Assembly: GCF_013170845.1 (NCBI RefSeq)
Contig: NZ_CP033367.1
Coordinates: 1,908,501 to 1,972,500, forward strand
Direction of reading: 5' to 3'
Length of the DNA: 64,000 nucleotides
Source of the DNA: Mesorhizobium loti R88b
GTDB taxonomy: Bacteria > Pseudomonadota > Alphaproteobacteria > Rhizobiales > Rhizobiaceae
The notes beneath the pieces are model-generated. The model searched no databases and was not told the DNA's origin. It worked only from the letters and a program-made list of their open reading frames with translations. Of this stretch, positions 10,444 to 19,429 are shown piece after piece. The translations under genes and the position numbers were made by a program. Every line of letters starts with the position of its first letter. Positions within the stretch are counted from its first letter, which is position 1.

Positions 10444-10980
10444 GTGAGCGGCAAGGACGAGGCCGAGCTTTCCCGGCTGTTGCGGGCCGCGATCGCGGGA
10501 GATGAAAGGGCTTACGCCGACTTTCTGCACCGGATTGCCGCGTTGGTTCGCGGTTTTGTGCGGCGCAAGATCGTGCAGGGCGGAGTCGATCCCGAGGATG
10601 TCGTGCAGGAAACCTTGCTGGCCATTCATGTGAAACGGCATACCTGGCGCCAGGACGCGCCGGTGCTGCCGTGGATCTATGCGATCGCCCGCTTCAAGCT
10701 GATCGACGCGTTCCGGCGGCGCGGCCGGCGCATCGAGATCGATGTCGACGATATCGCCGAGACGTTCGCCGAGCCGGAGCCCGAAACCGTCAGCGAGCGT
10801 GACATCAACAGGGCTCTCGACGGCCTGTCGCCGGCACAGCGTTCCGTGGTTTCGGCTGTGTCGGTGGAAGGCCGATCCATCGGCGAGACGGCCGCCAAGT
10901 TCGGCATCACCGAGACGGCGGTGCGTGTGTCGCTGCATCGCGGACTTGCCGCCATAGCCAAGCGTTTTGGGCGGGAATGA
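10444..10980 (+). CDS. ECF-family RNA polymerase sigma factor (SigF/NrsF-associated type)
   Basis: Sigma factor of 178 residues made of regions 2 and 4 only. Region 2 includes DPEDVVQETLLAIH and the WIYAIARFKLIDAFRR segment that recognises the -10 element. Region 4 (about 115-178) is a helix-turn-helix with FGITETAVRVSLHRGLAAIA. The GTG start at 10444 follows a GGGGGAG ribosome-binding site. It is followed one base later by a DUF1109/NrsF anti-sigma gene, a pairing characterised in Caulobacter SigF, which responds to oxidants and heavy metals such as chromate. It is probably held inactive at the membrane until stress. Confidence 0.92.
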   Translation: MSGKDEAELSRLLRAAIAGDERAYADFLHRIAALVRGFVRRKIVQGGVDPEDVVQETLLAIHVKRHTWRQDAPVLPWIYAIARFKLIDAFRRRGRRIEIDVDDIAETFAEPEPETVSERDINRALDGLSPAQRSVVSAVSVEGRSIGETAAKFGITETAVRVSLHRGLAAIAKRFGRE

Positions 10981-10981
10981 C

Positions 10982-11620
10982 ATGAGGACCGAGGATCTCA
11001 TCAGGGCGCTCGACGCCGATGCAAGCAGCAAGGCGATGCCGCTGCGCTCGGCCTGGTGGCTGGCGGCTGGCGCGGCCATTGTCATTGCGGCGGTCGTTTT
11101 CCTGCTGACGATCGGTCTGCGCCCCGATTTCATGGTGGCCGCGCACACGATGCGCTTTCTGTCCAAATTCGTTTTCACCATCGTGCTGGCCATCAGCGCC
11201 TTCGCCCTGATCCGTGCCTTGTCGACACCGGGTGCGGCGACAGGCCGGGCGATGGCGGGGATGATCGCGGCGCCGCTGCTGGTCGCCGTTGCGGTGGTGC
11301 TGGAGCTCTTCATGGTGCCGGAGGCGTTGTGGGGCACGCGCATGGTCGGCTCCAACATGATGATCTGCATGGGCTTCATCCCGCTGATAGGCATCGGCCC
11401 GCTGGCCATTTTCCTGTGGATGCTGCGCTATGGCGCGCCGACGCGGCCGGTGCTTGCCGGCGCGGTGGCGGGGCTGCTTGCCGGCGGGCTGGCGGCGACC
11501 TTCTATGCCGCGCACTGTTTCGACGACTCACCGCTTTTCGTCGCCACCTGGTACACGATCGCGATCGCGGCCCTTGCTGTGCTTGGCGCGCTGGGCGGGC
11601 GGTTTTTCGTGCGCTGGTAG
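10982..11620 (+). CDS. nrsF: NrsF-family (DUF1109) membrane anti-sigma factor
   Basis: Integral membrane protein of 212 residues with about six helices and a short cytoplasmic N-terminus (MRTEDLIRALDADASS) that should bind the sigma factor. It starts one base after the sigma-factor stop. Only two cysteines are present, C129 and C179, 50 residues apart. In Caulobacter NrsF two similarly spaced cysteines are needed for signal response, so this protein probably senses oxidants by thiol chemistry. Loss of sequestration would release the upstream sigma factor. The family assignment is firm; the signal is inferred. Confidence 0.88.
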   Translation: MRTEDLIRALDADASSKAMPLRSAWWLAAGAAIVIAAVVFLLTIGLRPDFMVAAHTMRFLSKFVFTIVLAISAFALIRALSTPGAATGRAMAGMIAAPLLVAVAVVLELFMVPEALWGTRMVGSNMMICMGFIPLIGIGPLAIFLWMLRYGAPTRPVLAGAVAGLLAGGLAATFYAAHCFDDSPLFVATWYTIAIAALAVLGALGGRFFVRW

Positions 11621-11799
11621 CTGGGTACCTGCGACCATACCTCGTGCATACCGATCCTTAATCATGCCGGCAATTGTTTGCCGGTTCTCCATATCGCCGG
11701 TACCCCAGGCGCAACCTTTCCTTAAAATCGATCCTTCAAGGTTTTGACGGGAAAAAGCGATTGCCCACGGGGGTGGCACAGATCGTGACATTGCGAGGA

Positions 11800-13764
11800 A
11801 TGATCGGGCCGAGGCCCCACAAACAGGCAGCGCCGGCGTTGCTTGTGGCCGGTCTTGCCGTGGTGGCAGCCTCCCTCATGCTGCCGAGGCTTGAGCTTGG
11901 TGCGGACACACTCAGGCTTTGTCTTCAGGTGTCGGTCGCCGTTGCCGCCGGTGCGCTTTTCCTCGCCGGCCTGTTTGTCGTCCGCATCTCCGACGACCGG
12001 CGGCAGATCGCGCAGAGCGAGCAGCGGTTCCGTCGGGCCATGCAGGATTCGGCGATCGGCATCGCTATTGTCGGGCTGGACGGGCGCATTCTCGAAACCA
12101 ATCCAGCTTTCGCCGCCATGCTTGGCTACAGCCGCGAGGAGATCGAGGCGCTGACCTTTCTTCAGATCACCCATCCCGACGACCTGCAGATCGGACGCGA
12201 AACGATGGACGGTCTGAAGGCCGGGACCGTCAATGCTTTTCACTTCGAGAAACGCTATCTGCGCAAGGACGGCACGCCCGTCTGGGCACATCTTGCCGGC
12301 TCCGTCATTCGTGACGAGACAAGCGGGCGCCCGCTCTATCTCGTCTCGCAGATCGAGGACATCGACGCGCGCAAGCAGGCCGAGGCGCGCATTGCCGAGG
12401 CCGAAACGCGGTGGAATTTCGCGCTGGCCGGCGCCGGCCAAGGCGTCTGGGACCTCGACATCCGCAGAGGCGGCACCACCTATTCCTCCACCTGGGTCAA
12501 GATGCTTGGCTATGCGGATGGTGAACTCGATGGCGACCCCGATCGCTGGCTGACGATGATCCATCCCGACGACCGCGAGGCCGTCGCCGAGGCGGACCGC
12601 GCCCATCTCGACGGCAAGACCGAGTTTTTTGAAGCCGAGTTCAGGATGCGCCACAAGGATGGTCAGTGGGTCTGGATCCTCGATCGCGGCAAAGCCATCG
12701 AGCGCGACCGGGACGGGCGTCTGGTCAGGGCCATCGGCAGCCTGACTGACATCACCCGGCGCAAGCAGGCCGAAGAGCGCCTGACGGTGTCGGCGGCGAT
12801 GCTGGCCGACGAGAAAGAGCGGCTCAGGGTGACGCTGCAGTCGATCGGCGATGCCGTCATCTGCACCGATGCGGCGAACCGCGTCACCTTCATGAACCCG
12901 GTTGCCGAGAAGCTGACCGGCGTTTCCGGCGCGGCGGCTCTCGGCAAGACGCTCGGCCATGTCTATTGGGCGGTCGACGAGGAGACGGGTCACAGGATCG
13001 GGGTGACACGGCCCGCGATTGGCGCGGAAGCGCCCTCCGATCAGAACAGCCGCGCCGTGTTGATCCGGCGTGATGACACACGCTGCAGCATCCGCCAGGT
13101 CGTGTCGCCGATCATGAATGAACGCAGCGAATTCTGCGGTCTGGTCATCGTCTTCCAGGACTTCACCGATGCACGTGCGCTGCAGCGCCAGCTGGCCCAC
13201 GCCGCGGCGCATGATGCGCTGACCGGCCTTGCCAATCGCTCAAGCTTCATCCGTACCATGGAGGGACTGGTCGATCAGGCGCGCAAGGACGGCACGACGG
13301 CTGGGGGCGGCCATCAGTTCATGTTCATCGACCTCGACCATTTCAAACTGGTCAACGACACAGGCGGTCACGCCGCGGGAGACGCCTTGCTGAAGCGGGT
13401 TGCCGAGGCGGTGCGCGGCGTGCTTGGTCCTGAAGACATCGTCGCGCGCCTGGGCGGCGACGAATTCGCGGTCATCCTGAAATCCGGTTCGACCGCCGGC
13501 GCCAGGATCGCGGCACGCTCCATCATCGATGCGATAGCCGGCCTGAACTTCACCTGGGATGGCCGCCAGCACGCGATCGGCGCCAGCATCGGCCTGGCGG
13601 CGATCTGCGCCAATTGCGGGGAAGTCGACGAGATCATCGCCAAGGCCGACGCCGCCTGCTACGTGGCCAAGGCCGCCGGCCGCGGCTGCGTTTCCGTGGC
13701 GCCAGACGGCAAGATCGCCGACGACAGGTCGGTGCCGCCCACGCCGCTGGCTGCGGCGTCGTAA
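11800..13764 (+). CDS. Membrane-anchored multi-PAS diguanylate cyclase
   Basis: About 654 residues. Two hydrophobic segments near the N-terminus (about 13-30 and 45-66) anchor it; three PAS-type sensor units follow, beginning near SEQRFRRAMQDSAIG, AETRWNFALAGAGQG and KERLRVTLQSIGDAV, the first two with PAC tails. The GGDEF domain starts at HDALTGLANR and has the intact RLGGDEF site (GGDEF 552-556). The position of the RxxD inhibitory site reads GPED, so product inhibition through that site is unlikely. No EAL domain follows. The start is uncertain: ATG 11800 is used, but in-frame TTG (11761) and GTG (11773) codons exist upstream. It probably makes c-di-GMP in response to an intracellular cue. 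Confidence 0.88.
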   Translation: MIGPRPHKQAAPALLVAGLAVVAASLMLPRLELGADTLRLCLQVSVAVAAGALFLAGLFVVRISDDRRQIAQSEQRFRRAMQDSAIGIAIVGLDGRILETNPAFAAMLGYSREEIEALTFLQITHPDDLQIGRETMDGLKAGTVNAFHFEKRYLRKDGTPVWAHLAGSVIRDETSGRPLYLVSQIEDIDARKQAEARIAEAETRWNFALAGAGQGVWDLDIRRGGTTYSSTWVKMLGYADGELDGDPDRWLTMIHPDDREAVAEADRAHLDGKTEFFEAEFRMRHKDGQWVWILDRGKAIERDRDGRLVRAIGSLTDITRRKQAEERLTVSAAMLADEKERLRVTLQSIGDAVICTDAANRVTFMNPVAEKLTGVSGAAALGKTLGHVYWAVDEETGHRIGVTRPAIGAEAPSDQNSRAVLIRRDDTRCSIRQVVSPIMNERSEFCGLVIVFQDFTDARALQRQLAHAAAHDALTGLANRSSFIRTMEGLVDQARKDGTTAGGGHQFMFIDLDHFKLVNDTGGHAAGDALLKRVAEAVRGVLGPEDIVARLGGDEFAVILKSGSTAGARIAARSIIDAIAGLNFTWDGRQHAIGASIGLAAICANCGEVDEIIAKADAACYVAKAAGRGCVSVAPDGKIADDRSVPPTPLAAAS

Positions 13765-13787
13765 GCGGACGCGTACCTCTTTTTGAC

Positions 13788-13854
13788 GCAATTCCCAAGG
13801 GAAAGCGCGATGCGTTTCCCCGGGAAAGCCGCTTCAAACTTTTCCTGGAATTGC
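13788..13854. repeat. Intergenic palindromic repeat, family A (GCAATTCC...GGAATTGC), copy 1
   Basis: GCAATTCC at the left and GGAATTGC at the right bound a 67-base element carrying an internal GGGAAA...TTTCCC hairpin. Its right part (GCTTCAAACTTTTCCTGGAA) nearly matches the copy at 36430-36473. It fills the gap between the convergent diguanylate cyclase and hydroxybutyryl-CoA dehydrogenase genes, ending one base from the latter's stop codon, so it may also act as a transcript end. Confidence 0.75.
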
Positions 13855-13855
13855 T

Positions 13856-14734
13856 TTATCGCGTCGGGACGGGATGCTCGCCGCGATAATCGTAGAAGCC
13901 GCGCCCGGTCTTGCGACCGAGCCAGCCGGCCTCGACATATTTGACCAGCAGCGGGCAGGGGCGATACTTCGAATCCGACAGGCCGTCATGCAGCACCTGC
14001 ATGATCGACAGGCAGGTGTCGAGGCCGATGAAGTCGGCCAGCTGCAGCGGTCCCATCGGATGATTGGCGCCGAGCCGCATGGCAGTGTCGATGGCGTCGA
14101 CCGAGCCGACGCCCTCATAGAGCGTGTAGATCGCCTCGTTGATCATCGGCAGCAGGATGCGGTTGACGATGAAGGCCGGGAAATCCTCCGAGACCGTGAT
14201 CGTCTTGTCGAGCTGCTTCACATAGGTCTTTGCCGCCTCGAAGGTCTGGTCCTCGGTGGCGATGCCACGCACCAGTTCGACCAGCTTCATCAGTGGCACC
14301 GGGTTCATGAAATGTATGCCGATGAAACGCTCCGGCCGGTCGGTCTGCGCGGCGAGCCGCGTGATCGAGATCGATGAGGTGTTGGTCGCCAGGATCGCTT
14401 CGGGATTGAGCTGCGGACAGAGCTGCGCATAGATCTTGCGCTTGACCGTCTCGTCCTCGGTCGCCGCCTCGATCACCAGGTCGGCGCCGGCAAGATCGGC
14501 CATCGTCGGTGCCGAGGCAATGCGCGCCATCGCCTGGTTGCGCAGCTTCTCGTCGAGCTTGCCTGAGCCCACCTGGCGGGCCATGTTGCCGCTGATGGTG
14601 GCGATGCCCTTCTCGATGCGGTCAGGCGATATATCGTAGATGAGCACCTTGAAGCCTGAAAGCGCGGAGACGTGGGCGATACCCCCACCCATCTGGCCCG
14701 CGCCGATGATGCCGATCGTCTCGATCTTGCTCAT
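13856..14734 (-). CDS. hbdA: 3-hydroxybutyryl-CoA dehydrogenase
   Basis: NAD(P)-dependent dehydrogenase of 292 residues that interconverts 3-hydroxybutyryl-CoA and acetoacetyl-CoA in short-chain fatty-acid and polyhydroxybutyrate metabolism. The N-terminal Rossmann fold has GAGQMG at 11-16; the catalytic histidine lies in HFMNPVP (H141), preceded by the ATNTSS segment; the C-terminal domain (about 185-285) ends in [14 protein letters not shown]. Full family length. The ATG at 14734 gives the normal [11 protein letters not shown] start. It lies downstream of etfBA on the same strand but a repeat element and about 195 bases separate them, so co-transcription is possible but not certain. Confidence 0.93.
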   Translation of the reverse strand: MSKIETIGIIGAGQMGGGIAHVSALSGFKVLIYDISPDRIEKGIATISGNMARQVGSGKLDEKLRNQAMARIASAPTMADLAGADLVIEAATEDETVKRKIYAQLCPQLNPEAILATNTSSISITRLAAQTDRPERFIGIHFMNPVPLMKLVELVRGIATEDQTFEAAKTYVKQLDKTITVSEDFPAFIVNRILLPMINEAIYTLYEGVGSVDAIDTAMRLGANHPMGPLQLADFIGLDTCLSIMQVLHDGLSDSKYRPCPLLVKYVEAGWLGRKTGRGFYDYRGEHPVPTR

Positions 14735-14799
14735 TACACCGATCCCGTCCGGAGCCCTTCCGCCTGAATTGCGGAAGCGCCCCACCTTTTTGTTTTATT

Positions 14800-14830
14800 G
14801 CAATTCCGGACGCAAAACCGCTGGAATTGC
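14800..14830. repeat. Intergenic palindromic repeat, family A, shortened copy 2
   Basis: GCAATTCCGG at the left and CTGGAATTGC at the right enclose only the short ACGCAAAACCG core. It is an internally deleted version of the element at 36430-36473 and lies between etfA and the dehydrogenase gene. Confidence 0.7.
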
Positions 14831-14929
14831 TTTGGCCTCTGCGGCCTGTTTTTGTGCAGTGCAAACTAAAAGGGCGGGGCGACTTCGTCTACCCCACCCC
14901 AGGCATTTAATACGCTTTGTCCGAAAGCG

Positions 14930-15859
14930 TCAAAGCGCCTTCTGCAACTCCGGCAAGATGACGAAAAGATCGCCGACGAGGCCGTAGTCGGCAACCTGGA
15001 AGATCGGTGCCTCCTCATCCTTGTTGATGGCGACGATAACCTTGGAATCCTTCATGCCGGCGAGATGCTGGATAGCGCCGGAGATGCCGACCGCGATGTA
15101 GAGATCGGGGGCGACGACCTTGCCGGTCTGGCCGACCTGCCAGTCGTTCGGAGCATAGCCGGCATCCACCGCCGCGCGCGAAGCACCAACCGCCGCACCA
15201 AGCTTGTCGGCAACCGGCAGGATGACCTCCTGGAATTTTTCCGCCGAGCCGAGCGCGCGGCCGCCGGAGATGATGATCTTGGCCGAGGTCAGTTCCGGAC
15301 GGTCGTTCTCCGACAGCTTGTTCTCGACGAAGGTGGACAGGCCGGGATTGGCCGCCGCGTTGACTGTCTCGACCGCAGCGGAGCCGCCCTCTGGTGCCGC
15401 CTGGAAGGAGGCGGTGCGCACGGTGATGACCTTCTTGGCGTCGGTCGACTGCACCGTCTGGATGGCGTTGCCGGCGTAGATCGGCCGCTTGAAGGTATCC
15501 GGCGAGACCACTTCGATGATTTCGGAGACCTGCGCGACATCGAGCAGGGCGGCGACGCGTGGCGCGATGTTCTTTCCCGACGAGGTCGCCGGCGCGATGA
15601 TGGTGTCATAGCCGCCCGCGAGCGACACAACGAGTGCTGCCGTCGGTTCGGCGAGGCGCTCAGTGAGTTCGTCGGCTTCTGCGAGCAGCACCTTGGTCAC
15701 GCCCTTCAGCTTGGCGGCGGCTTCAGCAGCGCCCTTGGCGCCCTTGCCGGCCACCAGCACATGCACGTCGGAGCCGATCTGCAGGGCTGCCGACAGCGCC
15801 TTGGCGGTCTGGTCGGAGAGCGTTGCGTTGTCGTGTTCGGCGATGAGGAGAATTGCCAT
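14930..15859 (-). CDS. etfA: Electron transfer flavoprotein subunit alpha
   Basis: FAD-carrying subunit of 309 residues of the heterodimeric electron transfer flavoprotein, which accepts electrons from acyl-CoA and other dehydrogenases and passes them to ETF-ubiquinone oxidoreductase. The N-terminal domain begins [11 protein letters not shown]; the C-terminal FAD-binding domain has the [14 protein letters not shown] and [18 protein letters not shown] motifs. It starts 24 bases after etfB, an operon typical of alphaproteobacteria. This is the housekeeping ETF, not the longer FixB of nitrogen-fixation clusters, as no fixC or fixX is near. Confidence 0.95.
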   Translation of the reverse strand: MAILLIAEHDNATLSDQTAKALSAALQIGSDVHVLVAGKGAKGAAEAAAKLKGVTKVLLAEADELTERLAEPTAALVVSLAGGYDTIIAPATSSGKNIAPRVAALLDVAQVSEIIEVVSPDTFKRPIYAGNAIQTVQSTDAKKVITVRTASFQAAPEGGSAAVETVNAAANPGLSTFVENKLSENDRPELTSAKIIISGGRALGSAEKFQEVILPVADKLGAAVGASRAAVDAGYAPNDWQVGQTGKVVAPDLYIAVGISGAIQHLAGMKDSKVIVAINKDEEAPIFQVADYGLVGDLFVILPELQKAL

Positions 15860-15883
15860 TTTATCTGTTCCTTTCCCGATCGC

Positions 15884-16633
15884 TTACAAGACGCCGGCTT
15901 CGTTCTTGAGCTTGTCGATGAGCTCGGCAACGCTCTTCACCTTGACGCCCGCCTTGCGGCCGCTCGGCTCCTCGGTCTTGATGACCTTGAGGCGCGGCTT
16001 GACGTCGGCGCCGTAGTCGGCCGGGCTCTTTTCGTCGAGCTGCTTCTTCTTGGCCTTCATGATGTTGGGCAGCGAGGCGTAGCGCGGCTGGTTGAGGCGA
16101 AGGTCGGCGGTGACGATCGCCGGCATCTTCAGCTCCACCGTCTGCAGGCCGCCGTCGACTTCGCGCGTTACCTTGGCCTTGTCGCCGTCGAGCACGATCT
16201 TGGAGGCGAAGGTACCCTGTGCCCAGCCCAGCAGTGCGGCCAGCATCTGGCCGGTCTGGTTGGAATCGTCGTCGATTGCTTGCTTGCCGAGGATGACGAG
16301 GCCGGGCTGCTCGGCGTCGACGACGCCCTTCAGCACCTTGGCTACGCCGAGTGGTTCGGTCTGCTCGTCGGTCTTGACCAGGATGGCGCGGTCGGCGCCC
16401 ATGGCGAGCGCGGTGCGCAAGGTTTCCTGCGCCTGCTGCGGTCCGATCGACACGACGATGATTTCTTCGGCCTTGCCGGCTTCCTTCAGCCGGATCGCCT
16501 CTTCGACCGCGATCTCGTCGAACGGGTTCATCGCCATCTTGACGTTGGCGAGTTCAACCGCCGAACCATCAGCCTTCACACGAACCTTGACGTTCGCATC
16601 CACAACCCGCTTCACGGGCACTAGGATCTTCAT
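15884..16633 (-). CDS. etfB: Electron transfer flavoprotein subunit beta
   Basis: Small ETF subunit of 249 residues, binding AMP and forming the dimer with EtfA. Family features are [20 protein letters not shown] at the start, the [16 protein letters not shown] segment and a C-terminal [13 protein letters not shown] stretch, which in this family includes the recognition loop that contacts partner dehydrogenases. First gene of etfBA on the minus strand. Confidence 0.95.
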   Translation of the reverse strand: MKILVPVKRVVDANVKVRVKADGSAVELANVKMAMNPFDEIAVEEAIRLKEAGKAEEIIVVSIGPQQAQETLRTALAMGADRAILVKTDEQTEPLGVAKVLKGVVDAEQPGLVILGKQAIDDDSNQTGQMLAALLGWAQGTFASKIVLDGDKAKVTREVDGGLQTVELKMPAIVTADLRLNQPRYASLPNIMKAKKKQLDEKSPADYGADVKPRLKVIKTEEPSGRKAGVKVKSVAELIDKLKNEAGVL

Positions 16634-16721
16634 TTGCCTGTCACCTCTTCACGCTAGTTGGGCGCGCTATAGCAGCCTGCGCCTTTTCTGAGTTGTCGAA
16701 AGCCGACATTCCCGACTGAAT

Positions 16722-16747
16722 TCCGGCCAGACGGAATTCTGGCCGGA
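16722..16747. repeat. Perfect inverted repeat between rhomboid and etfB genes
   Basis: TCCGGCCAGA (16722-16731) and TCTGGCCGGA (16738-16747) form a perfect 10-bp stem with a 6-base loop. It lies 100 bases downstream of the rhomboid gene and 89 bases upstream of etfB. It lacks a T-tract, so it could be an operator or a 3'-end hairpin. Confidence 0.5.
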
Positions 16748-16846
16748 TGGAAATTCTGGTCTTTGCCCGTCTTGGACTGCGGCGCAGACGTTTCCGTAGT
16801 TGTGGTAACCCTGCACGTCAATACGCTGAAAGCGGCTCAAATCGGT

Positions 16847-17647
16847 TCAGTTTGAGCCAGAAGGATTTCCTCGGCCCCAGCGCGCCGTGGTGGCTGGCGG
16901 TTCTGACGCCGCTGGTTCGGCAGCAACCGGCGGCTGGTCGGGCGCAGGAGACACGGTATCCTCATCGGCGCCGGCAAAAAGCGGCACGCCGCGGCTGCGC
17001 AGGACAAGCACCAGCACGGCGCCTGCCATGATGCCGCCGATGTGGCAAGCCCAGGAAATCTGGTCCTCGCCGCCGCGGGCAAACATGAAAACCTGGAACA
17101 GCACCCACAGGATGAGCGGGATGAAGGCCGGTATGCGCAAAGGGATACGGGCAAAGGCCAGCACCCAGACCTTCACCCTGGGGTAGAGGATCAGGTAGGC
17201 GACGACCACGCCGGCGATGGCACCGGAGGCACCGATCAGCGGCACCTGAGAGTTCCAGGCGACGAGCCCCTGGAAAGCGGCGCCGGCGATGGCGCACAGC
17301 AGGTAGAAGATCAGGTAGCGGATGTGGCCGAGCGCGTCCTCGACATTGTCGCCGAACACCCACAGGAACAGCATGTTGCCACCGAGGTGGAAAATGTCGG
17401 CATGCAGAAAGGAGTAGGTGAGGTAGCTCAGGCTTTCCGGAATGATAATAAAGCGCGGGTCGAGCTCGGCCGTGTTGTGAACGACCGATGGAATGAAGCC
17501 GAGGCCAAGCACCGCTGCATTGGTGAAGTTCTCGCCGCCGAGCGCGGTGGCGCAATAGACCAGCGCGTTGGCCACGATCAGCCCGATCGTCACATATTGC
17601 AGGCGGATATGGCGCAGCCTGTTGGTGTCGTAAAGCGGGATGAACAT
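16847..17647 (-). CDS. Rhomboid-family intramembrane serine protease
   Basis: Integral membrane protein of 266 residues with about six helices. The rhomboid signatures are complete: HLGGN (87-91), the catalytic serine in GASGAIAG (S141) and the catalytic histidine in ACHIGGIMAG (H202). The C-terminal tail (about 220-266) is a proline/alanine-rich cytoplasmic extension with no known domain. Rhomboids cleave transmembrane substrates; the bacterial substrate cannot be predicted here. It starts 33 bases after the adenosyltransferase gene, on the same strand. Confidence 0.92.
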   Translation of the reverse strand: MFIPLYDTNRLRHIRLQYVTIGLIVANALVYCATALGGENFTNAAVLGLGFIPSVVHNTAELDPRFIIIPESLSYLTYSFLHADIFHLGGNMLFLWVFGDNVEDALGHIRYLIFYLLCAIAGAAFQGLVAWNSQVPLIGASGAIAGVVVAYLILYPRVKVWVLAFARIPLRIPAFIPLILWVLFQVFMFARGGEDQISWACHIGGIMAGAVLVLVLRSRGVPLFAGADEDTVSPAPDQPPVAAEPAASEPPATTARWGRGNPSGSN

Positions 17648-17680
17648 CGGTTGCTGGCCCCCTCCCGCTCTTCGGTCCGT

Positions 17681-18262
17681 TCAGCGGTTCTTGCCGGGAA
17701 CCCATAGCACGTCGGCATTTCCATTGTCATTGACCGCTCGGGCGGCGACAAACAGGAAATCCGAAACGCGATTGATGTATTTCAGCCCGTCGCGGTTGAC
17801 GTGCTCATGCGGTTCTTGCGCCAAGGCCACCATCAGCCGTTCGGCCCGCCGCGCCACGGTGCGGGCAAGATGCAAGGCAGCGGCCGCCGGCGAACCGCCA
17901 TTGAGCACAAAGGATTTGAGCGGCTGGAGGTCCTTGTTGAGGAGGTTGATGTCCTTCTCGACACGGTCTGTCTGAGCCGCGGTGATCCGCAACGGCTCGT
18001 ATTCGAGCGGCTTGCCGTCGTCCGGCACGGCAAGGTCGGCGCCGAGGTCGAAGAGATCGTTCTGGATGCGCGAAAGCATGGCGTCGATCGCCGGGTGGTT
18101 CTCTGCGGTATGGACACGGGCAATGCCGATGCAGGCATTGGCTTCGTCCACCGTACCGTAGGCGTCCACACGCCGGTCGGATTTTAGCCGCCGTTCACCA
18201 GTGCCGAGGCCCGTGGTGCCGTCGTCGCCGGTGCGGGTATAGATCTTGTTGAGCTTGACCAT
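17681..18262 (-). CDS. Cob(I)alamin adenosyltransferase, PduO type
   Basis: Cytoplasmic enzyme of 193 residues that transfers adenosyl from ATP to cob(I)alamin, making coenzyme B12 for mutases such as methylmalonyl-CoA mutase. Family signatures are the N-terminal ATP-binding YTRTGDDGTTGLGTGERR, the SDRRVDAYGTVDEANACIG stretch, and the C-terminal AERLMVAL and YINRVSDFLFVAAR motifs. Length is normal for the PduO/MMAB type. No cobalamin riboswitch is visible upstream. Neighbours are a HIG1 protein gene 25 bases upstream and the rhomboid gene downstream. Confidence 0.93.
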   Translation of the reverse strand: MVKLNKIYTRTGDDGTTGLGTGERRLKSDRRVDAYGTVDEANACIGIARVHTAENHPAIDAMLSRIQNDLFDLGADLAVPDDGKPLEYEPLRITAAQTDRVEKDINLLNKDLQPLKSFVLNGGSPAAAALHLARTVARRAERLMVALAQEPHEHVNRDGLKYINRVSDFLFVAARAVNDNGNADVLWVPGKNR

Positions 18263-18287
18263 GTCGTCTCCCCCGCTGCCGGTATCC

Positions 18288-18479
18288 TCACTTGCGGGTG
18301 AAATACACGGCCAGCAGGATCAGCACCAGCGCCACGGCCTGCAGCATGACGCGTGCCTGCATCAGCTTGTTCGAGGTGACGCCGGAACCGCCACGCATCA
18401 TGTTGATGAGGCCTCGGATCAGCACGATCACCACGGCGGCCATGACCAGAATGGCGAGGATGTTGAAGACGGTTGCCAT
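18288..18479 (-). CDS. HIG1-domain twin-transmembrane small protein
   Basis: A 63-residue inner-membrane protein with two helices (about 5-25 and 43-60) joined by a loop containing NKLMQARVMLQ. This fits the HIG1 family motif of a polar residue, x3, Q/R/H, x, R, x3, Q. Mitochondrial HIG1 proteins act in respiratory supercomplex assembly, and short alphaproteobacterial homologues are common. The function here is inferred only. It precedes the adenosyltransferase gene by 25 bases and is likely co-transcribed. Confidence 0.82.
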   Translation of the reverse strand: MATVFNILAILVMAAVVIVLIRGLINMMRGGSGVTSNKLMQARVMLQAVALVLILLAVYFTRK

Positions 18480-18504
18480 TATTGCGTTTCCAGTTGTTTG
18501 GCGT

Positions 18505-19380
18505 TCAGGCGCGTTTGGCCATCAGGCGGTAGAGTATCGATGCCGGCAGGATGCGTTTGAGCGCTGCGCCGATTTTAGCCGGCACTGTTACCACATAGTG
18601 CGGGCGCGGGCGCCGCGACAGAAGTGCATGGCGCAGAACCTTGTGGACCACCTCCGGCCCGGGTTTCAGCGCCGACTGGCTGCCGCCGGCGCGCAGCCGT
18701 TCCAGTTGCGCGGCATAGTCGGCGCTATGCACGGACTTCTCGATGTCGATGTTTTTCAGGAACCAGGGCAGGCCGTTGCTGGCGATCTTCGATTTCACCG
18801 GCCCCGGCTCGATCAGCGAAACATGGATGCCGCTGCCTTCCAGTTCCTGGCGCTGGCAGAGCATCAGCGCTTCGAGCGCATGCTTCGATGCCGAATAGGC
18901 GCCGCGGAAGCGCACCGGCACCAGGCCAAGGATCGACGAGCAATGGACGATGCGGCCATGGCCCTGGCGGCGCATCACCGGCACGAGGCGGCTGGTCAAA
19001 TCATGCCAGCCGAAGAAATTGACCTCGAATTGCGCTTTGAGCGCTGCCACCGACAGGTCCTCGACAGCGCCTGCCTGCGCGTAGGCGCCATTGTTGAAGA
19101 GCGCGTCGAGCGTGCCACCGGTGCGGTCGAGCACCGCCGCTACCAGGGCGGCGATTGAGTCCGGTTCGCTGTAGTCGAGATAGAAAGCCTCGATGCCGTC
19201 CGCTTCGAGGGCGGCGATGTCTTCCGGCTTCCGCGCCGTCGCGAACACCCGCCAGCCCTCGGCCTTCAACGCCCGGGCGCAGTAGGCGCCGATGCCGGAG
19301 GACGCACCGGTGACGATGATGGTGCGCAACTCGGGAGCTGAAGAAATCGTGGTTTGACTTAGGGTTGCCATTTGCCGCAT
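18505..19380 (-). CDS. Short-chain dehydrogenase/reductase (SDR) family oxidoreductase
   Basis: Classical SDR of 291 residues. The cofactor motif TGASSGIG is at 24-31, NNG follows (about 96-98), and the catalytic Ser (149), Tyr (162) and Lys (166) of YSASK are present. Basic residues after the second strand (ATARK) suggest NADPH preference. The substrate is unknown. Start at 19380 follows GGGAAG; a second ATG at 19371 is possible. It is the first gene on this minus-strand run and is divergent from the YihY gene. Confidence 0.88.
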   Translation of the reverse strand: MRQMATLSQTTISSAPELRTIIVTGASSGIGAYCARALKAEGWRVFATARKPEDIAALEADGIEAFYLDYSEPDSIAALVAAVLDRTGGTLDALFNNGAYAQAGAVEDLSVAALKAQFEVNFFGWHDLTSRLVPVMRRQGHGRIVHCSSILGLVPVRFRGAYSASKHALEALMLCQRQELEGSGIHVSLIEPGPVKSKIASNGLPWFLKNIDIEKSVHSADYAAQLERLRAGGSQSALKPGPEVVHKVLRHALLSRRPRPHYVVTVPAKIGAALKRILPASILYRLMAKRA

Positions 19381-19429
19381 TCACTTCCCATATTCGCGGC
19401 GTCGAGACAATCGAAGGGAGCGCGCGTCC

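Noticed and set aside
14930..16633. fixBA nitrogen-fixation electron transfer genes
   Set aside because: Subunit lengths match housekeeping EtfA/EtfB, and fixC, fixX or nif genes are absent nearby.
18263..18290. Cobalamin riboswitch near the adenosyltransferase gene
   Set aside because: Only 25 bases separate it from the upstream gene and no B12-box-like sequence was seen.
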